Of a DNA stretch of 34,131 bases, positions 31,386 through 34,131 are shown piece by piece. Within the stretch, counting starts at the first letter, position 1, and each line of letters opens with the position of its first letter. A program made the translations under genes and the position numbers. The stretch lies in NCBI GenBank assembly GCA_031295385.1, contig JAUMOL010000033.1:1-34131 (forward strand), read 5' to 3'. The DNA comes from Collinsella sp. (GTDB lineage Bacteria; Actinomycetota; Coriobacteriia; Coriobacteriales; Coriobacteriaceae). The notes beneath the pieces were generated by a model. It saw only the letters and a program-made list of their open reading frames with translations, searched no databases and was not told the DNA's origin.

Positions 31386-33953
31386 ATGGAATTTTACGCA
31401 AGCTGCCCCGAGGGCTTTGAGTCCGCACTCGCCGATGAGCTTAAACGCCTCGGGCTTTCGCATGTTCGCCGGCTGAAGGGCCGCGCTACATTTGAGGGCG
31501 AGCTCGAAGAAGGCTACCGCGCCTGTCTGTGGTCGCGCCTGGCGAGCCGTGTGTTCGTGGTACTCGGGCGCTTTGAGGCGCAGGATGCCGATGAACTGTA
31601 CGATAGCGTTTACGACATCGCCTGGGAGAACATCGTCCGCCCCGGCGCCACCATTGCCATCACCGCCCGCGGCGTGACCGAGCAGCTGCGCAACACGCGC
31701 TTCTCGGCCCTGCGCGCCAAAGACGCGCTGTGCGACCGTCTGGCCGAGACCACGGGCCGTCGCGCCGACGTCGATGCCGCCGACCCCGATGTTCACCTGT
31801 TGCTTTCGCTGCGTCAGCGCCGCGCGAGCATCAGCCTGGACCTTTCGGGCGACCCGCTGTTCAAGCGTCTGCCGCCCGCTGCGACTCGTGCCGGCGAGGG
31901 CGCACACGTGTTGCGCCCCGACTACGCCGCCCTGGTGCTGGCGCAGGTCGGCTGGACCGCACTATGCGAGCGCGAGCTGACGGCCGACGATTACGAAAAC
32001 GAAGCCCTTCCCACGCTGATCGATGCCTCGTGCGCCGGCGGCGGTCTGCTGCTGGAGGCCGTGAACATTCTGACCGACCGCGCCCCGGGCGCCGCACGCG
32101 AGCGCTGGGGCTTTGAGGGCTGGCAGCTGCACGACGCTGTCCTGTGGGAGCAGCTGCTTGCCGAGGCGCGCGAGCGCGAGGCGGCAGCGCGCGAGCGCCA
32201 GGCGCGCATCGTGGCCGTAGACATCGACCCCGCCGCCCGCAAGACTGCCGAGCGCATGGTCAAGTGCGCCGGCTACAAGCGTTTTGTCGACTTTTGTGCC
32301 GCCAAGCCCGCCACCGTGCTGGACCATGCGGGCGCCGTCGCCGGTGCCGCCCTGGTCGCGGACACGACCGAGACCCCGCTTTCGCTCATGCACGATGCCA
32401 TGACGCTCATCGGCGAGCTGCGCCGCGCCCCCGAGCTCGCTTCGGCGCCGGTCGCCGCTCTCACCCGCGACGGCTTGCTGGCCCGCGCGCTCCACGCCGA
32501 GCCCGAGCGCTCGATCGCCGTCATGCCCAATAACGAGGAGGCGGCTCTTGAGGTTTGGCCCTCACTCGACCACGCCGCTGCAGCGTTTGAGGCTGCGACC
32601 AGCGCGGATGCCGAGGCCGAGGTTGCGGATGCCAACGAAGCCAACGACGAAGCCGCCGCTTCCTCCATGCCCGAACCTGCCGCCACGCTCGACCTGGGTG
32701 ACGGCAAGCCGTTGCCCGTGCTCATTCCCGAGTCCGAGCAGTTCGCCAACCGCCTGCGCAAGAATGCCCGCCTGCGCCGCAAGTGGGCAAAGCGCGAGGG
32801 CGTGAGCTGCTACCGCGTCTACGATGCCGACCTGCCCGATTACTCCGCCGCCATCGACCTGTACGAGGGTTGCCCGCAGACGCCGGGCCGCTGGCTCGTC
32901 ATCGCCGAATACGCCGCGCCCAAGACCATCGACCCCGCGCTAGCCCAGGCCCGCATGCTCGACATTTTGGCCATCGCGCCGCGCATCCTAGATGTTCCCG
33001 CCGAGCATGTGCACGCCAAGGCCCGCATGCGTTCGCGCGGCGGCTCGCAGTACGGCAAGCAGGGCGCCGGCAAGGGCGGCTCGGGCGAGCGCGCCAACAT
33101 CGCGCGCCGTCGCCTGCCGCTCATCGAAGAGGGCGGACTCACCTTTGCCGTCAACTTTGATGACTACCTGGATGTGGGCATCTTCTTGGATCACCGCGTC
33201 ACCCGCAACCTGGTGCGCGAGCATGCCAAACAGGCACGCCGCTTCCTCAACCTGTTCGCCTACACCGGCACCGCCACCTGCTATGCGGCCGACGGCGGCG
33301 TCGAGGAAACCGTGACAGTCGACCTTTCCAACACCTACCTGGACTGGGCCGAGCGCAATATGCGCCAGAACGGCTTTGTTGGTCCGCAGCATCACTTTGT
33401 GCGCGACGACGTGCTTGCCTGGATTCGCGACCAGCGCCAGACGCGCAACCGCTGGGACCTGATTTTTGTCGACCCGCCCACGTTTTCGAACTCGTCCAAG
33501 ATGGGCCGCCGTACCTGGGATGTCCAACGCGACCATGTTGAGCTTTTGGCCGGCGTATCGCGCCTGCTTGCACAGGGCGGACATGCCATCTTTAGCTGTA
33601 ACCTGCGCGGCTTCCGCCCCGAGACGCGCAAGCTCGCGCGCGCGGGCGTCGTGCTGGAGGACATTACGGCGCAGACCATCCCCGAGGATTTCGCGCGCAA
33701 CCAGAAGGTGCACCACTGCTACATCGTGCGTCGCCTGCCCATCGAGGACGCCATGGCCGAGGTCGGCTTTAGCGCCGAGGAGATTGCCGAGCGTGTCGAG
33801 GAGCTGCGCAACCCCGAGGCCCGCAAGCCTCGCGCGGCAGTGCCCGCGCACGCGCAGACCGGCAACGGCAAGTCGAACTTTGCCGGCAAACCCTCTCCTG
33901 CCGGCAAGCCCAAAAAGAAGAAGTTCTACGCCAGCAAGCCCAAGGGCAAATAA
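31386..33953 (+). CDS. rlmKL: RlmKL-type 23S rRNA methyltransferase with a degenerate RlmL half
   Basis: An 855-residue protein. N-terminal ferredoxin-like/THUMP part (1-160, including FEAQDADELYDSVYDIAWEN), an RlmL-like methyltransferase region (about 170-380), an Ala/Glu-rich linker (about 398-438), and an RlmK-like methyltransferase (about 450-790). The RlmK half is intact: FLNLFAYTGTATCYAADGG (620-638) and DPPTFSNS (696-703). In the RlmL half the SAM loop is DASCAGGG (213-220) instead of D-P-x-C-G-S-G-T, and the NPPYG catalytic motif expected after residue 310 is absent (ADTTETP instead). So m7G methylation (RlmK type) is likely and m2G methylation doubtful. The tail is Lys-rich (KPKKKKFYASKPKGK). 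Start 31386 is the family start. Confidence 0.9.
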   Translation: MEFYASCPEGFESALADELKRLGLSHVRRLKGRATFEGELEEGYRACLWSRLASRVFVVLGRFEAQDADELYDSVYDIAWENIVRPGATIAITARGVTEQLRNTRFSALRAKDALCDRLAETTGRRADVDAADPDVHLLLSLRQRRASISLDLSGDPLFKRLPPAATRAGEGAHVLRPDYAALVLAQVGWTALCERELTADDYENEALPTLIDASCAGGGLLLEAVNILTDRAPGAARERWGFEGWQLHDAVLWEQLLAEAREREAAARERQARIVAVDIDPAARKTAERMVKCAGYKRFVDFCAAKPATVLDHAGAVAGAALVADTTETPLSLMHDAMTLIGELRRAPELASAPVAALTRDGLLARALHAEPERSIAVMPNNEEAALEVWPSLDHAAAAFEAATSADAEAEVADANEANDEAAASSMPEPAATLDLGDGKPLPVLIPESEQFANRLRKNARLRRKWAKREGVSCYRVYDADLPDYSAAIDLYEGCPQTPGRWLVIAEYAAPKTIDPALAQARMLDILAIAPRILDVPAEHVHAKARMRSRGGSQYGKQGAGKGGSGERANIARRRLPLIEEGGLTFAVNFDDYLDVGIFLDHRVTRNLVREHAKQARRFLNLFAYTGTATCYAADGGVEETVTVDLSNTYLDWAERNMRQNGFVGPQHHFVRDDVLAWIRDQRQTRNRWDLIFVDPPTFSNSSKMGRRTWDVQRDHVELLAGVSRLLAQGGHAIFSCNLRGFRPETRKLARAGVVLEDITAQTIPEDFARNQKVHHCYIVRRLPIEDAMAEVGFSAEEIAERVEELRNPEARKPRAAVPAHAQTGNGKSNFAGKPSPAGKPKKKKFYASKPKGK

Positions 33954-33985
33954 CAAAGTTGCGGTGGAATAGTTCCTAAAAAGCC

Positions 33986-34131
33986 TGGTAGGGGGTGCGG
34001 ACGATTTCTTGGACCGCGTCTAGGCGTATCCAAGCTTCCTGCGGTACTCCATCGGGCTGAGCCACCCGAGGGACTTCTTGATCCGCTCCTCACGATAGTA
34101 CACGAGGTAGGCCTCGAGCCTGCCCATGAAC
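33986..34131 (-). mobile_element. Right fragment of an IS3-family insertion sequence
   Basis: The 3' end of an IS3 transposase (stop at 34020) followed by a possible element end starting TGGTAGGGGG at 33986. ATTTCTTGGAC at 34003-34013 equals the core at the other IS end near position 115-125, which suggests the same kind of element. It lies 33 bp beyond the rlmKL stop. Confidence 0.65.
34020..34131 (-). CDS. IS3-family transposase, C-terminal fragment
   Basis: Reading leftward from the window edge the frame gives FMGRLEAYLVYYREERIKKS, then LGWLSPMEYRRKLGYA and TAG. The pattern Y-x-x-Y-Y-N/R-x-x-R-I-K-x-x-L-x-x-L-S-P-x-E-Y-R is the C-terminus of IS3/IS150 OrfB integrase-like transposases. The rest lies beyond the window, so completeness is unknown. 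Confidence 0.88.
   Translation of the reverse strand, partial: FMGRLEAYLVYYREERIKKSLGWLSPMEYRRKLGYA

Overview
The window reads as chromosomal DNA of a high-GC anaerobic actinobacterium, most likely a gut Collinsella or another member of the Coriobacteriia. The reasons are GC-rich codon use, the gene content, and a short palindromic repeat family with a TGTGACAAAGGG half-site present in five copies. This assignment rests on recognition, not on a search. Both ends of the window stop inside IS3-like insertion sequences lying in the same orientation, so the window may be one contig broken at repeated elements.

Region 1 (1-5236, minus strand). Behind a partial IS lies a prenylated-flavin decarboxylase module: a DASS-type anion transporter, a UbiD-family decarboxylase and a UbiX flavin prenyltransferase, preceded by an unusual fusion protein. 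Its N-terminal half resembles the LpdD prenylated-flavin chaperone and its C-terminal half is a type I isopentenyl-diphosphate isomerase. Together they could isomerise IPP to the dimethylallyl donor, prenylate FMN, deliver it to UbiD, import an aromatic acid and decarboxylate it.

Region 2 (5237-16177). Accessory and housekeeping genes: an MFS exporter and a low-molecular-weight phosphotyrosine phosphatase (+), an AAA/DUF4143 ATPase (-), a TIGR04076 protein coupled to a pyridoxal-kinase-like gene (-), a MarR regulator translationally coupled to a heterodimeric ABC exporter (+), and a membrane GGDEF protein (+). The gaps hold several families of inverted repeats.

Region 3 (16317-22180, minus strand). 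A pilus operon in the order large adhesin, signal-peptidase-like protein, major pilin, class B sortase. This is the order of the streptococcal FCT locus (cpa-sipA-fctA-srtC2). The signal-peptidase-like protein lacks both catalytic residues. Both surface proteins end in VPTG/VPTD-type sorting signals. The adhesin's signal peptide is separated from its body by an 11-G homopolymer that leaves the gene out of frame in this sequence, so the pilus adhesin is a strong candidate for phase variation.

Region 4 (22375-26801). A LysR regulator divergent from an SDR dehydrogenase, an OFA-type MFS transporter and a Gfo/Idh/MocA oxidoreductase, which looks like a small inducible catabolic operon of unknown substrate.

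Region 5 (26802-34131). Tex (+), a transaldolase/fructose-6-phosphate-aldolase-like enzyme and a Cof-type HAD phosphatase (-), an RlmKL 23S rRNA methyltransferase whose RlmL half has lost its catalytic motifs (+), and the 3' end of an IS3 transposase (-). No rRNA, tRNA or CRISPR array was seen.
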